This document shows positions 34,407 to 47,900 of a stretch of DNA of 59,036 nucleotides, piece after piece. The stretch is from assembly GCA_027576995.1 (NCBI GenBank), contig JANBQC010000106.1, positions 1 through 59,036 on the forward strand, given 5' to 3'. Each line of letters starts with the position of its first letter. Within the stretch, counting starts at the first letter, position 1. Below the pieces are notes generated by a model, which was not told the origin of the DNA, made no database searches, and was given only the letters and a program-made list of their open reading frames with translations. The translations under genes and the position numbers were made by a program. The stretch is from Dimargaris cristalligena (Eukaryota > Kickxellomycota > Dimargaritomycetes > Dimargaritales > Dimargaritaceae).

Positions 34407-36282
34407 ACCCGTACCTCTGCCTTACCAAAGTCAACCTCGCCCCGTTTGGGCAACCCAATCTCTGTTTCCCCAGTGGTTTATTAAATAGTTGGTGATCATC
34501 TGTACTTGTTATATCACTGCACTTTCCCCTGTCATATCTGTTGTTTTTTATTTTATTATTATTTTACATTGAGACTTTAAATCCCGTGGTCCCTACTATT
34601 CTATTTCATATTTATGTATTTGCCGGTTTTATTAGCCCGCCCACGCTCGAGATTACTGGGATGGCTGCTGCTCCAGGGAGTTTCTATAGAACCATTTTTT
34701 ACTACCACTACAACTACTACTAATTTATACGGTGCCTTTCTTTTTTCATCATGTCGTACTTATATATTGGATTGCCAAATTCAGCCCTTTTTATCCTGCC
34801 GAACACTCTGTGTTCCTATCTGCCCGTTTCTATTTGGAGGAAAATAATTTACTGCTACCATTATCCCTCGGTTTACCATTTTATATTATTATATTCACCC
34901 CCTTTTTTCTCCGCACATCCCCTTTTTACGCTTCTCATCGATCTACCGTGGCCGATAGTCCAATGAAACCCCCCAGTTGACCCAGTCAATTGACAACTCC
35001 CGAAATATTTACATACTGCTGAAATTGGTGTCCTTTAAATTTCCTAAATTGACACGCGGGTGCAAGATGTATACCTCTAGTAATGGCTGTATTGTAATGT
35101 GGCCCACTATGATGCGATAACGGCACGGCCAAGTTCAGGATATCTGGGCATTTTGTTAAACCAATTAGCTAATGGCTATGTATACCACTCCATCTACTAC
35201 TGTCAGCTAACCATGGTATAATGCTGGTGCCTGAGATGGAAAAAGGAAGGATACGGGAGTGCAGCGAAATTTGAGAGACGGTGGGCTATGGTGGGTTTAT
35301 GAGTAAATCTAAACACCCGATTGGATTGAGTATTAGTTTCCTGAATCGATATCACTGGCGAGTGAGTAATGGCATCGGCGGTTCACTTGGGCGAATAAGA
35401 CTTAATCTGTAAATGGGTAGGCGGTTTTAGGTTAGCTATATATATATATATATATATTATAGGCATACTAATTTTCGAAAACAAAGTATTTGAGGGAGAG
35501 GGGGTCGTTGCAAAGGCCCTCTGGGTCTGTTTCGATGAAATGATTGGTTAATTCGAATCAGACGGCCTTACATCTGGAAAAGGTGTTTAAGCCACTACGA
35601 GCCACATCAAGTCCGAGATACCGGCTAAAGTAATAGCCCTTCATGTATATTGGCTTGGTTTCTATACATACCCCTTTCGTATTTCCTCCGATAGGTCCCG
35701 CCGTTGTAACCACAATAACTCAACAACTCACCGCCACTCTCCGCACTATTCATCCCTACCATCCATTCCCCAGTACACTCCAATTCGCGTCCTGTGACGA
35801 AACCTTGCTTACTTTGTTGGTGGTGGTTTGCTTTCAAGTCATCTTACATGTGGTGGATATAGGTATAAAACCCCATGTTCTGTTCTATGCAAAAATGGTC
35901 TAATTGTTTTATATTCATAAAAAGGGGTGGTTTATCTTACCTAACTGCTGCCTTATTGCCTGTGTCTCAGTGTGTGCGGGTGCCTCTTCCCCAACGCGGC
36001 TGACCACCACACCAGCAGCCCTACCTTCTTCACTTTCCACCGTATTGCCAAGACGCGCGTAGTACCAGAAAGACCCACCAGTGGTAGTAGTAGTAGTGGG
36101 TAGCCAAACCAAACCCTCAGTTCCATTGCTTCCAAGTTGCATTGCCAACTAAAGTAAAAGCGACTAATATAACCCTTAGAATACTGCTGTTTCCCTGTCG
36201 CTTTTATCTTCACCTATCGCATTCCCTTTTTCTTTTCTTTATCCCTCCTCCCCAAGTATAAAACCATACCGCATTGTCCGCC
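34407..36282. other. Intergenic spacer
   Basis: No supported gene. It includes a (TA)n run at 35437-35457. The 34,540-34,980 stretch is T-rich with overlapping chance frames. The 36,190-36,282 stretch is a CT-rich leader for the DGAT2 gene. Confidence 0.45.
35437..35457. repeat. (TA)n dinucleotide microsatellite
   Basis: About ten TA units in AT-rich intergenic DNA. Comparable (TA)n runs occur near 33702-33718 (ARL8 intron 1) and 57436-57450 (intron of the ZNHIT2-like gene). Confidence 0.9.
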
Positions 36283-37479
36283 ATGGGGGTCACATTTGCC
36301 CCCTTCAACATTCCCTTTGAACGGCGTCGACAGACCTTCTGCGTTCTCGTCTGGGCCTGCCTTCTGCCTTTCTGTCTGTTTCTCAATTTACTCTGTTTAG
36401 TCAATCCCCTGATATGGCCACTCTACATTCCCTACGTTATCTACACCCTAAGGAACCAAGCCCCTGCCTTAGGCGGCCGCCCTTCCCCCTGGCTTCGTCG
36501 TCTTAAGTTCTGGAAGTATTGCGCCGACTACTTCCCCGCCCAGCTCGTTAAAGAAGTTGACTTGGACCCGTCCCAGAATTATATTTTCGGCTACCACCCC
36601 CACGGCATTATCTCCGTAGGGGCGTTGCTCAATTTCGGCACGGAGGCCACCGGCGTGTCCGCCCAGTTTCCCGGCCTTAATATCCGGCTGCTGACGTTAA
36701 CCTCCAATTTCCATATTCCCTTTTACCGCGATATCATCCTCGGCATGCACGTCAACTCCGTGTCCCGCCACTCCATTGAACATATTGTCAATAGCGGCCC
36801 TGGTAATTCGTGCGTTATCGTCGTCGGCGGGGCCAGTGAATCTCTCTACGCTAAACCGAAGCAGGCCGACCTGGTGCTGAAGAAACGCCTGGGCTTCATT
36901 AAATTGGCCATTAAGAATGGGTAAGTGGAAAACGAGTGATAGAGAGATGGGGGAGGGGATTTCCACCCGAAGCCCACCATTATACTCCCTTCACGACAGC
37001 CCACCCATGGTGGCGGGGCGCCAGCCTCCCTATTCCTGGAACACGAATTCACTAAGTTATACAAAAACCCTTTATTAACCTAACCGACCATCCACTGTAT
37101 TAACTGCCTCCCCCGTGGCAGTGCCTCTCTCGTGCCCATATTCACATTCGGCGAGAACGACCTCTATGACCAAATCGACAGTGGTCCGGGCACCATCATC
37201 CGGTCGATTCAACGGAAAATCCAGTCCTACTGTGGCTTCACCACCCCTCTCTTTCATGGCCGGGGAATTTTCAATTACGACCTTGGTCTTATGCCCTTCC
37301 GGGCCCCGCTGGTCTCGGTGGTCGGTCGCCCCATTCCCGTGAAGCGAAACCCGGACCCGTCTCTAGAGGATCTCAAAGATATCCAAGAGCAGTATATTGC
37401 AGAGCTCACGCGGATATTCAACAAATACAAGGATACCTATGCCAAGGACCGGATTTCGGACCTGCGTGTCGTTGAATAA
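36283..37479 (+). CDS. Diacylglycerol acyltransferase type 2 family protein (DGAT2/MOGAT)
   Basis: Two exons (36283-36920, 37122-37479) join in phase 2 to 331 residues. The family transfers acyl-CoA to diacyl- or monoacylglycerol in the ER membrane, the last step of triacylglycerol synthesis for DGAT2. Visible features are an N-terminal hydrophobic hairpin (about 19-56), YFP at 83-85, the catalytic-site HPHG at 105-108 in YIFGYHPHGIISVGA, GGASESLYA, and the KRLGFIKLAIKNGASLVPIF block, which the intron cuts at the Gly codon. FGEND and GRPIPVKRNPDPSLEDL follow. The start is the ATG in GCCATGG context. A further in-frame near-cognate TTG lies upstream. DGAT2 and MOGAT cannot be separated from sequence alone. 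A polyadenylation-like AATAAA lies at 37617. Confidence 0.93.
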
Positions 37480-38081
37480 AGTAGATAGATGGTCACGCCC
37501 GCCCCGGTGGTTGGTAAATCAATACCTGAAGGGTCAATCCCTTCTCTATGATCCAGGTATTTCCTGCGTATGTTAACCAGCCCTGAATTAAAAGTGGTCA
37601 ATGTTTCCCTTCAATCAATAAACATGCCTCAATTCCTTCCCCCTTTTTAACCCCAGCTGTTAAATAACCGGTAGTATGTATAGAGAGACCCTTTATTACG
37701 CACTGTCTCTGTGGGGTATTATACAGCTGGTTCTGACTGCGGTTGATTTTCTCCCCCATTAATGGATTGGCCGTTTTCCGCAATACAATAGCCTCCTGCG
37801 GAACTATGAACCTGTGATGCTTCTTATACTTGTCCGTTGGCTATATGCCAGCCATCCTTCATATTTATTTGTTGGTATGGGTATCGAAACTGTACAACTC
37901 TATATGAAAATATTCCCCCACCCATGTCCATCTCCATTCTTTCCTTTGGGCCATTCCAACTTCCTTATTTCCCGCTTATTCGTTATTAAACCAGCATAGG
38001 ACCCACTCGGCGGGTCCATGGTCTTATTACATACTCGCATTGCCCAGTCTTTAGCTTCATTCGTATATTTCACCAGTGGCC
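37480..38081. other. Short intergenic spacer with AATAAA
   Basis: 3' flank of the DGAT2-family gene, with a polyadenylation-like AATAAA at 37617-37622 about 140 bases after the stop, followed by the promoter of the CHMP7 gene. No other gene is seen. Confidence 0.5.
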
Positions 38082-40497
38082 ATGGCCACCCCCAACCCAT
38101 TGCATTCCTACCTTAAGCAGCACCCCGAGTTCAGCTCACTGGACCGTCGCCATTCCCTCTATGCCGATTTGAACCGGACCCGGCAAGTCAACCTGCAGGC
38201 CTATTGCTTCAACACCCGCATCTGGAAACAGCTCATTCAGTTGGCCCTCGAAAAGGGATGGTTAACAACCACCGCCCAGGAGGCCACCGCCGCTCCCGCG
38301 CAGACCGAGGAGGTGGAACAACAACGGTCCCGGGCTGGGTTAAACGCTTTGGTCACTGAGGAGTCCCGACTGACATTCACATTGGCTACTCTGCAACATA
38401 AATTTACGTACAACGGGGATGCCCCCCTTGGTCTCGAGGCCGTTTTGGTAAGTGTATACCTGTTATTAGGATATTTTTTTATGAGTAGAAACGAGGTTAG
38501 CTGTGCCTTGCATAAGGGGAAACTCTGATAAAGCGCATGGCACCTTGGAGCCCCATCCAAGAACTCGTATCCCCTTCCCCCGCCTGTATTGCTATGCCCA
38601 ATGCGCTCTAGCAAAATCCTCTGAGACTTAATCTTAATTTGGGGATATTTTCACCCAACCTCTATACCCTCCACATCCTCCCCCTCCTAGACCGAAATGG
38701 AACAAGGCGGTGAATTGATGACACTTACCGACTTCCATGCAACCCCGGCCGAAAGGTGGTCGTCGTGGCTTTTTGATAAACTCGTCACCGGACCCCTGAT
38801 GTGGGGCTTGCAGCAACTTAATATCGTGGAGGAGGCTGACCCATTGAGCGGCTCGTCCGAAGCATTCTCTTCTGGCGGACAGGTTTGGAATCAGGCCTAC
38901 ATTAGCCTATTGTTACTCAAGGTAAGTTAAAGTAAGTGGCCATTTATCTATACCAGGCGACGGTGAAACCCCGCTGGGTTCTAAGGACCTCCAAATATTC
39001 CTGGGTGATGAGGTATCAATATTTTGACACGTTGTCACTGGGCCTGTAAACACTAACCACTTTCATTTAACCCCTACACTGCGTCCCACACCCTAATCAA
39101 TAATCAGAGAACATGCCAAAAGATTATCACGAAACAAAAAGAATTGTGCCATTATCCGGTAACGGATGGCCTCATGTCTGTCCGCGCCTTCCGAAGCCGT
39201 TTCGCAGACCTCTTAGTGGACGCACCTAGTAACAGAACAGACCTATATGAGCGACTAATGGCCGAGGTCGATGCGGCTGCCATTCTTAAATATCTCGAAC
39301 GGGATTTGAAAGTAATCGTCACTCAGCCCGGAGCGGACTTTGATTCGGTAAGTTGGTTTATCCTATTGGGCCTATTCAGTTGCCTGCCCCCTTACCAAGT
39401 GACTGATTCTCCAAGATTATTACACCCGTGTCAGTGTGATTACCAGTTAACCGTATCTAACGCTCAATAATCTAATTTCAACAAACTAATATGGTATTTC
39501 TTTAATGTCCGGCCCATAGAAGCTTATCAAATTCGTCAATCGCACTACAAACCCGCAGATTGCCATCACTGATATCGACGGAGGGATCGTTCGGCTACTG
39601 GATTTCCAGGCTTCACTCGATAAGCAAATTCAGGCCCTAGAGAATCGGATTGCTGAGTAAGTAATTGTACATTTCATCGAACAGGCCATGCCATCTATTA
39701 CTGCAATTATTAACCTCCATGGCCCCCTGGTATGCCAAGTATAATTTGATTTATAGCTGTGGTCCGCCATATTAATTAATCTACGCGATACCTTGTAATT
39801 ACTCACTAATTTTAGTACGGGCCGACTGGCCAAGGCCGCTTTAGGACGCCAAAACAAAGGACAGGCGCTCATCTACCTTCGAATCAAAAAGGATATTACC
39901 GAAAACCACCTGCCCAACCGCATGCAGGCCTACGAAAATATATGCCAGATTATAAGTAAAATCCAGGAGGCCGACTCCGACGCTGATATTCTGGCGGCGT
40001 ACAAAACGGGGGCCATCACCCTGCAGCAGGTGCTTTCCCACCATGGCCTCACTCCCGATGCTGTCGAGGAGGCCCTCGATGAAGTCCAGGCTACTTTCCA
40101 GGACTACCAGGAGGTGCAGGATTCATTGCAGGCCGGAATTCAAGGGATGACGACGACTGATGGAATGGGTAAACTGGCGGACCTGGACGGAACAATCGAC
40201 CAGCAATTAGAAGAGGAACTGGCGGCTTTGATTTCACCGTCGGAGACTGAATCGCTGGTGAAGACCCCACCACCGATCGAACAGCCAGAGAAGGCCCAGC
40301 CGTCTCCCGATGCGGCAGTTCCGCACAAGGCGCCTGGTGAGGAAGCTCGGACGGAGTCCGCTGAATTGGCCCGCGTGACAAGTCTTCCCCCAGCACCCCA
40401 GCACTTGGCTTCTAGCCCGGAAGAGAAAGAAGAACCGGAGAGGAATTCACCAGCCGAGTCACCCAAGAAGATACAGCCAGAGTTGCAAGCGGCCTAG
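38082..40497 (+). CDS. CHMP7: CHMP7-like ESCRT-III protein (Snf7 domain)
   Basis: Five exons (38082-38447, 38691-38921, 39108-39347, 39520-39656, 39816-40497) join in phases 0, 0, 0 and 2 to about 551 residues. CHMP7 recruits ESCRT-III to the inner nuclear membrane for envelope sealing. The N-terminal third has the winged-helix-like ESCRT-II-type layout (FNTRIWKQLIQLALEKGW; RWSSWLFDKLVTGPLMWGLQ). The middle carries CHYPVTDGLMSVRAFRSRF. The Snf7-type core starts at about residue 290 (FQASLDKQIQALENRIAE, then RLAKAALGRQNKGQALIYLR, then RMQAYENICQIISKIQEAD). The acidic end (LEEELAALI) resembles the MIM region. The last about 100 residues are a Pro/Glu-rich tail longer than in human CHMP7 (453 residues). 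No trans-membrane segment is seen. The start is the ATG in GGCCATGG context. Confidence 0.88.
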
Positions 40498-40881
40498 TCG
40501 TGTTCGTCGATTGGATAACCTGGACTTTTTACATACATGTTTATATTTGAAAGTCCTTATAAATATTAATGTCTACTACTTATCATTTATTATAAGCTGG
40601 GAAGTACGAGTGACAGGACTTGTTAGATGATCCAAAACTAGTTTAGAAATTTGGTACCGATAACTATATATAGGATAGGAACTTGTGTGTCTCACCAGTA
40701 ACAAACCTCCAAGACCCAGTAGTTCATAGCCACACCTCCTTGGGCCTTGTAAGCTTTATTTTTCCTAGCCTCTTTGTTTACATAAACCTTTCATTCCACC
40801 CCGCCGCTTTTACAACACACTTTATTGTACTTTTACCATTATACCCATCCAATTCCTTACAACTCTAAACTGCCCATCTCC
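40498..40881. other. Short intergenic spacer
   Basis: 384 bases between the CHMP7 stop and the MOZART1 start, AT-rich on the left and pyrimidine-rich from about 40,730. No gene. Confidence 0.5.
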
Positions 40882-41136
40882 ATGGACTCCCAATTTTCTT
40901 CGTCCACCCGCTCGTCTGCCTCTCAACACGACCGCTCGGACACCGTTCTTGAAGACAGGCGACTGCAGTCCCGGGAAACCGTCGACCTGCTCGACGACAT
41001 GTCAGGGATCCTGAATACCGGACTGAGTCGGGAAGCCCTGGTACTATGTACCAAACTCTGTGAAATGGGCGTGAATCCCGAGGCCCTCGCTAGCGTAGTC
41101 AAAGAACTCCAACGGGAATGTGGTACCGGGCAGTAA
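40882..41136 (+). CDS. MZT1: Mitotic-spindle organizing protein 1 (MOZART1), gamma-tubulin complex subunit
   Basis: An 84-residue intronless protein. The C-terminal half matches the MOZART1 core: [55 protein letters not shown]1 binds the N-termini of gamma-tubulin complex proteins and is needed for recruitment to spindle poles. The first 30 residues are Ser-rich and variable, as usual in the family, which is 70-80 residues long. An in-frame start earlier at 40825 would add hydrophobic leader-like sequence and is rejected. Confidence 0.93.
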   Translation: MDSQFSSSTRSSASQHDRSDTVLEDRRLQSRETVDLLDDMSGILNTGLSREALVLCTKLCEMGVNPEALASVVKELQRECGTGQ

Positions 41137-41759
41137 AATAGCGAAAACGGGCCCCAGAACCGGCGGAATAGTCTCTCCCCCGCTCCCCTCCCCTCTTCTA
41201 ATTCTTGACCAACCCGTCCCTCTCTTAGTGGGGGTTGGAATAAGACGTTTACGTTTAACATGGCATAATAAATCGGTACATATTTCGCGGTAGAGCAGGA
41301 ACTCCCCAACTGAGGGAAGCTTGGTCCGTTTTTATGACAAGGGTATGTCGTGAAGTGCACATAAACTGGGTTATCTTGATACTGTCTGGCGCGATAGGAA
41401 TAGGGTGGATAAAGGGGATGATAGTAAAGAGGAGGGGTCTGGGGCACTAGCCTGCAGCTCCTTCGGATATATAGGCTAATATAGTAGGGTGAACCAAAAG
41501 AACAGGTGCGTGGGGGGAGGAGAATCGCACCATCCTATACCACGACTAACTCGATTGGGTGAATTGGCCAGCACCAACTTTTGGTACACTCTAACACATT
41601 GCCCAAGACCAACCTGGAGGAGCGCATGCTGATAGATCTAACTTGGATTGTCCACCTTTCCCCCCAGGCATTGTCCTTGAATCCAAACCCGTCGTCCATT
41701 GTGTGCCCTTGCTCTCTAATTTCCCATTTGTTTAACTTTCTTTAATACCATTTGTTACC
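41137..41759. other. Short intergenic spacer
   Basis: 3' flank of MZT1 and promoter of the mitochondrial bL27 gene. A 174-codon frame on the opposite strand (41447-40923) overlaps MZT1 and is its antisense shadow. The last about 100 bases are CT-rich. Confidence 0.5.
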
Positions 41760-42865
41760 ATGAGTCTGCTGCGAACCTGCTTCCGCCAACTCGCGGGTCT
41801 CCCAACCCCCGCCGTTCGATCTCAACCCTCCCACCGTAAGTGGGTCACATGCCACAGCCGGCCTTCTTGCCCTTACAATGACCCTGGGCGACTGGGATCT
41901 ACTATACTGTGGGGTTCACGACCAGGGTGGGTTTAAACCCTCGACTAAACTCCTCCCAACTAACCTTGTATTGATTTTCAATGTATATTGCATACCCCTA
42001 ACTCTACTCTACTCTCCCTCACTCATTCATTCATGGGTGGGCCCTTCCCCAGAGATCCAGGCCGTCCGTTGGGCTACCAAGAAATCGGGTGGTACGACCA
42101 AAAACAATCGCGATTCACCCGGTCAGCACTTGGGTATCAAGAAATTCGGAGGTAAGCTGCAACCCAATGAGTCAGGGGTAGAAAGAAGTATAGGTTGGTT
42201 TAGCCTACGGCGTTGGACCTGAGCCCAATAATCTGGCTTGGTCCCAACCCGCCTGGTTTAATTATCTACGGTAATACCACCCCCAAAAACACCAGGGCAT
42301 TTAAATCTGATGGCCAATTCGACCGCAACTTCGAACGCCAACTCACTAAAATCTCCATTATACCGATGCACCCTTAGACGAACACGTTATTCCGGGCAAC
42401 ATTATCATTCGCCAGCGGGGTACTCGATTCCACCCCGGTGAAAATGTAAGGAGTGGACTTATCATCTGATTTAATTCATATACTTGCGTATATGTGTTTT
42501 AATGACTTTGCGTATCGATATAAAAACAACATGCATTTCTAACCTGGGTTTAATCATTGCGGACTCTGTATCGGGATTATTATTATTGATTTTTTGGGGG
42601 GGGGTCTTGTTTGCTCTAGGTGGGTATGGGTCGTGACCACACTCTGTATGCCAAGATTGACGGGTATGTGAAGTTTTACCGGCAGCGCGGTGGCAAGTAC
42701 AACAAAGAACGCCGGTTTATTGCCGTAGCATACGACAAGGACGCTACTTTCCCGCGCGATCCTGACGCGCCCCGCGACCGCCGGTTCAAGCTGGTGGATG
42801 TTCGGGCCTTCGAAGCGGCCCAACAAAAGGCGCAGGCCGAATACCGGGCTGAGCATGAGTCTTGA
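41760..42865 (+). CDS. MRPL27: Mitochondrial large-subunit ribosomal protein bL27m
   Basis: Four exons (41760-41835, 42053-42151, 42378-42445, 42620-42865) join in phases 1, 1 and 0 to 162 residues. bL27 sits near the peptidyl-transferase centre of the ribosome. The N-terminus ([20 protein letters not shown]) is an Arg-rich mitochondrial presequence without acidic residues. The bL27 core follows: [70 protein letters not shown]. Each intron falls inside the conserved core and restores the family sequence exactly when removed, which validates the borders. A C-terminal extension of about 45 residues, ending AEYRAEHES, is typical of fungal mitochondrial forms. A G run precedes the last acceptor. 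Confidence 0.95.
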
Positions 42866-44949
42866 AACCACTTTGCGTGTAGGTGTGTGCGTGTGTGTAG
42901 TGGGATCAGTGTTGCCGGTGGCATCTAGACGGTTGGCCTAGAGAGTTAGCCATGATATATGGAGTATATATCCGGTTAAATTAGCAAAAATCGGGAAACT
43001 TTTATCTAGCTAATAAACATTTGAATGGCTCGACTAGTAGTAGTAGTGATTTTATGACAAGATGTGATTGGGCGTCCATTATAAATATACAAATTAATTG
43101 AATGCACTGACTAGGGATGTTTGTACCTCACCCTTGGACAATCAGAAGTGAAGATTCCCAGTTCAGCCACCGATTTATTGTATTTTAAGGTTGAGTTATA
43201 TCTGTCAAGTTGGGAAGCCGGCTGAATGAATAGTAAGATTCGACGGATTATTCTATTCAGAAGCGGATCAGGGTGCATAAAGTGACGCGGTGGGCAATTC
43301 TAATTACCAGGAGCCCTATCCCAAATCTATGGAATACGCCAAGCAGCCCCCTTGCTAAATGGGCAGGCGGAGGGCTCAAGCCATTCGAAAGAACACAGAC
43401 CCTGGCATAAATGAATATACACCCCACCAAATTCCGGAGTGTTGCTATGTGAGTTATTTTCGAATATGTGCAAAATAAAATAATACTCTAGCGGGAAAAA
43501 TTACGGAGTACTCCTTGCCAGAAAGAATCCTAGTGAGAGGGGGTGTGACGGATATGGTTGGCCTACATATGAATGGTCTGAGTGCCTATCCATCTGTATT
43601 GAATGAGGGGCATTAGGCTGGGCAGGCCCATTTTGGGGCAGGATCACCGATGCCTGGGAATTAGTCATGCAGTCTCACTGGGAGTTGGACATGATCACTG
43701 GGAAGCAGGGAAAAAGGTAGCTCCGTGGATACCATGACATATATATATGTATAATGTATGAACAATTGCAATGAATGATGCGATCCCCACACCTCGATTT
43801 TAGTGCCTAGTATCGATGGTATTGGATCCGGGAAAATGCACTTCCGGATTTGCACGACACAATGGAAGTAGGATACATAAAGTCATAACAAAAAAGACAA
43901 GACCCTATCCTTCACGTCCTCCAATGAACACGACTTGCCCTTGGTGGATACGTGGTGGGTCCCCAATCCAGATCAAATACCCTAAGCAACGAGCTTGTGC
44001 GCTGCGCTTAAATTGAGATGCGTGGTATGCCCCAATAATGCCAGCGGTTGCTGGGGTTGATGGGAAATAGCCCAGCAGCCAGCAGATGGGTATGATAAAA
44101 GCCCGGCTAATCTTACACCCATTGGTATTGGTGTGTGGACACATGCCGTGTGCACTGTGCTGCTCGTGGTTGCAGTGTATTAACCAAGCACACTCGAGTG
44201 GCTGCGTTTTTGCCAAGACCCACTAATGTGTAAGCACTGGCTGGCAGTATCAGCAGCTCATTGGGGTTGGATAGAAAAATTCATGGTCAAGGGCTACCTC
44301 GCACATCTATTAGATGAAGGGGGGGTCATTATGTTGAAGGAGGAAACCTAGTGTTTGGTAGCTCAGATGCTACTCCACGGGGAATAACACCAAAGTCAGT
44401 CAATTTGGCCGTGCTTTGGTTTGGAAGGAGCGCGCCGAATCTGACGGGATGAATGGAGGGGGAGTAGATCAGTGCGGCCGTTAAAAAAGTCGGATGGCCT
44501 ATCAATCAACTTCAACTTAGGGAGCAGTAGCCGCTGATTAGTGGCGGAGATGAATAATAGCAGGACTCTATAAGAAAGAGGACCCAGAGCTAATACGGGA
44601 TGATCATAAATATAGCACATTCAGGGCAATTCAAAAGGGGATAATTGACGGGGTGAGTGATTGCCCCAAGCTTGATTGTAAGGAAGAGGTGCTGACGCAT
44701 CCCCCAATGGATTTTACACTACACTGGCTATAGAGGTGCAGTCTATTCAGTCGCTCCTAATTATATCTTCTCTCTCCATCTAGTCTAGCACTGTTATTTT
44801 TCATAAGGCAATCGCCGCTCAACGACGGGCACTGCCAGCTAGGTTGCCTTGGCGGGGTTTTTATTACTCACCATCAGCCCATTTGCCCGCTTGACTGGGT
44901 GGCCTCTATATTAAGGCGAGTGTAGAGTAGGCAGGGACAGACTTCTCAG
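42866..44949. other. Intergenic spacer
   Basis: No supported gene. AT-rich, with a (GTA)n run near 43034 and short chance frames on both strands, the longest about 100 codons (44216-43905, minus). Confidence 0.45.
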
Positions 44950-47900
44950 CCTTTTTACCACCCGGAGACCTGCTAGCGCCCCCCATGTTTACAATTCACT
45001 CTTCTAAACCATTGGCCACTGCTCTATATTCCCTGAAAAATCCTCCCCATTTATAACTGGCTCTCCTGCCTTATCCCATCAACCCCACACACCACCACTT
45101 GCTGGCTGCTTTGGCCATTTATAGTTCTTTTTGGCGGAGGCGCATATATATATATATATATTTATTTATTTATCTCGATTGGCCTATCCGGTTACTCGAA
45201 AAACTCAGCCCTCGTCTCTGCGTCTCGTTGTTTTGACATTTCCAACAATAACCGCACATCTCTCCGGGTGTGCGTCACTTCATTTCACCCTCTCGCGCAT
45301 AACCACGCCCAATGAACCGGAGAGTAAAGACCTAACTTCCCAAGTACACTGTGCCCAGGACACACCATGTGTAACACGTCCAGTCTCATCTACGCTCATT
45401 TACTTCAACAGCCTACACGCGGTGTGCAGGGTAGGACGGAGACACACGTACTAGTCCCGACACCCCCTCCCTAACCAATAGCCACTACTACTTCCCTCCC
45501 CCTCTCGTTTCTCTGTCGTCTACTATAGACTTTTTTTTAAATACACCGCTCCCCGTTAAGGGTAGTGTGCGGCGGTGCGCAACACCCTCCTCCGCCCGTC
45601 TACTGTGGTTGGCGTAGGGCGTTTGCTCCTCTCCCGTCTCATCGATACGCAGTGCGCAATTATATATATATATATATTTATTCCAATTTTATTCGCTCTG
45701 TAAAATCACATTGTTCCAGCTGAGTGTCCATTACCCGCCTCTACTATTCACGCGCTCCTAAACAGATATATATATATATATATATATTTAAGCACTAGGG
45801 TGAACGGCTGCCCCAATAGACCCAGCGATCCCCAAGATAGTGAAGCAGCGGACTTACATTTATCCTTTGCGGTCCTTCATTTCGGATACTTCGTCACCAT
45901 CTATTATTCAAGTACATTTTTACCATTTGTGGATTTTGTTTATCGCCACACTTGTCCTTTGGCCACATCTGTTTAGCTCGGTTTCCCTACCCACTCCCGA
46001 CTTGTATCAATCTAGTGACCGTACCCGCTGTTGCCTTGTCAAAACCAGCGACCTTACCATCCTCTCGCCCAAGCTCTATTTTATTTCCATTAGCCCTGTC
46101 TGGTGGCACACTTAGCGTTTCTTGTGACCGTGTCTCCCCACCGAGCCATTGTATAGGTTACATTGGTCCGCCCTCTTTTCGTCCGATTAATCAGTCTCGA
46201 GCCATCCGGCTTACTCTGTACAATCCCTTGCGCTGGTCTTTCGCCTTGAAGCGCTTGCGAGCCCGACGTTGTACAATCCCACCCTTTCCCTCTCTTGGTT
46301 GACTACTTCATCCCGTCCGTTGGTCTTCCCGAGTCCCTTGTTTATATTGCCCCCATCTTCTCCTTTTATTCCCCCACCTCCCCTCCGACTTAACTCTTTC
46401 CCGTTGCCTTATTCTCCAATTGACGGCACCTCTACGTTTGGCATCTATAGAGTGTCCTCATTATAATATTATACTTCTTTTACGATATTAGTAGTATTAT
46501 TGTCGGGTAGCCCTCCCTTTTGCTGCTGTATTATATAACCGGCCCCTGTCCACACGGTAAGTACCTCCTCTTTTTCAATCCCCCTTTTCTTTTTACCGTC
46601 CGTTTAATTTTATTAGTTAATTTATACCCCATTATTTCCCCAATTAATCAAGTATTCCTCGGATTACATTTTCTGTTTTCCGTCTAGTGTGCATAACTTT
46701 CGACCGGGTCTTCGAATGGTTCCATTTGGCTCATCCAAGAATTTCAGGGCCCCCTTTGTCACTTTTCTATGCATGATCACTTTCCATATATCTCACTCCT
46801 CATTACCCGTAATTCAGTTCGTTGCGAATTCCGTGTCCCTTTTCTTGTCAACGCCATCTGACCGTAGATTTCCCCCTTTTATATTACTTGGAAACTCTCC
46901 GCACTCCTCCATTAATAATTTAAAATTACACCGTCTGCTTTCGACATCACCCTCCTCACTGATATTCTAATATTCACACTCTACCACAGCTCCATGCATA
47001 TCGGGCGATCGTTTATGCTCAATTACCTTTGAAGTTATTCCAAATTTCTTTTTTCTAATCATACTACTGATCGATCGACTTTTCCTACTTATTTTACTAA
47101 TTCCATTTGTTTTCTTCATTATTTCTTGTCCTAGTTTTCGGTACTGTATTCGCTTATCTCCGCCTTATCGGCTTTGTTTAGTGTTTTATGGGTCTTTTAT
47201 CGGATTGCACTTGCATTGTATAACTATCTTTATCTTCCACTTGCTCAAGTTAATCGGCCTGTGAATTGCCACTTTTACTCCACCCGATCCTTATACTTCT
47301 ACTCCCCCAATTCACGTCCTTTAGCCCCTGCCTGTATCCACATCCCCTTCGTCACCTCCCTCTCCACATTCGCCCAACTCACTCACTCACATACCTAACC
47401 CCACTTGCCATACGCGTTATTGCCCCCACTAGTCTGCACCGCCATTTCTCTCGATTCCCCTCTGTGCCCCTGAAAGTGTAAGTCCCTTTTATCTTGGTCA
47501 GTCGGAATACTCTCATCTCTCTATAGGCACATATGCCATTTGCCGACTGCTGTACGTGGCTGTAACCCTGCCTTACCTCCTGTCGGGATTTATTGAAGTT
47601 GCTCGGCCCGGGTCATACATACCACTCTTTAAAATTACAATCCACAGCGTAATTTGCTAAACGGACTCGCTGTTAAACTACCTGGCGGGTTTTATATATA
47701 TACATATGTGTGTGGGGGGGGGTAAATTGACCTTTGGGTCACTATAATTTCCGCTTAACGTACCCCCTATATAAAATATGGCTAGTGGGCGAACCTAATC
47801 CCTTTACTTATTAATGTCTAATCACCTGCCTTATCCACCTTGACCATAGATATAAAGCCTCTATTCTGGCCCCAGTCCGGTTATTGTACACCACACACCC

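Noticed and set aside
40923..41447. 174-codon minus-strand frame
   Set aside because: Overlaps MOZART1 antisense; the conserved gene is on the plus strand.
45952..46302. 116-codon plus-strand frame before the exchanger
   Set aside because: Pyrimidine-rich DNA gives long chance frames, and the peptide has no family feature.
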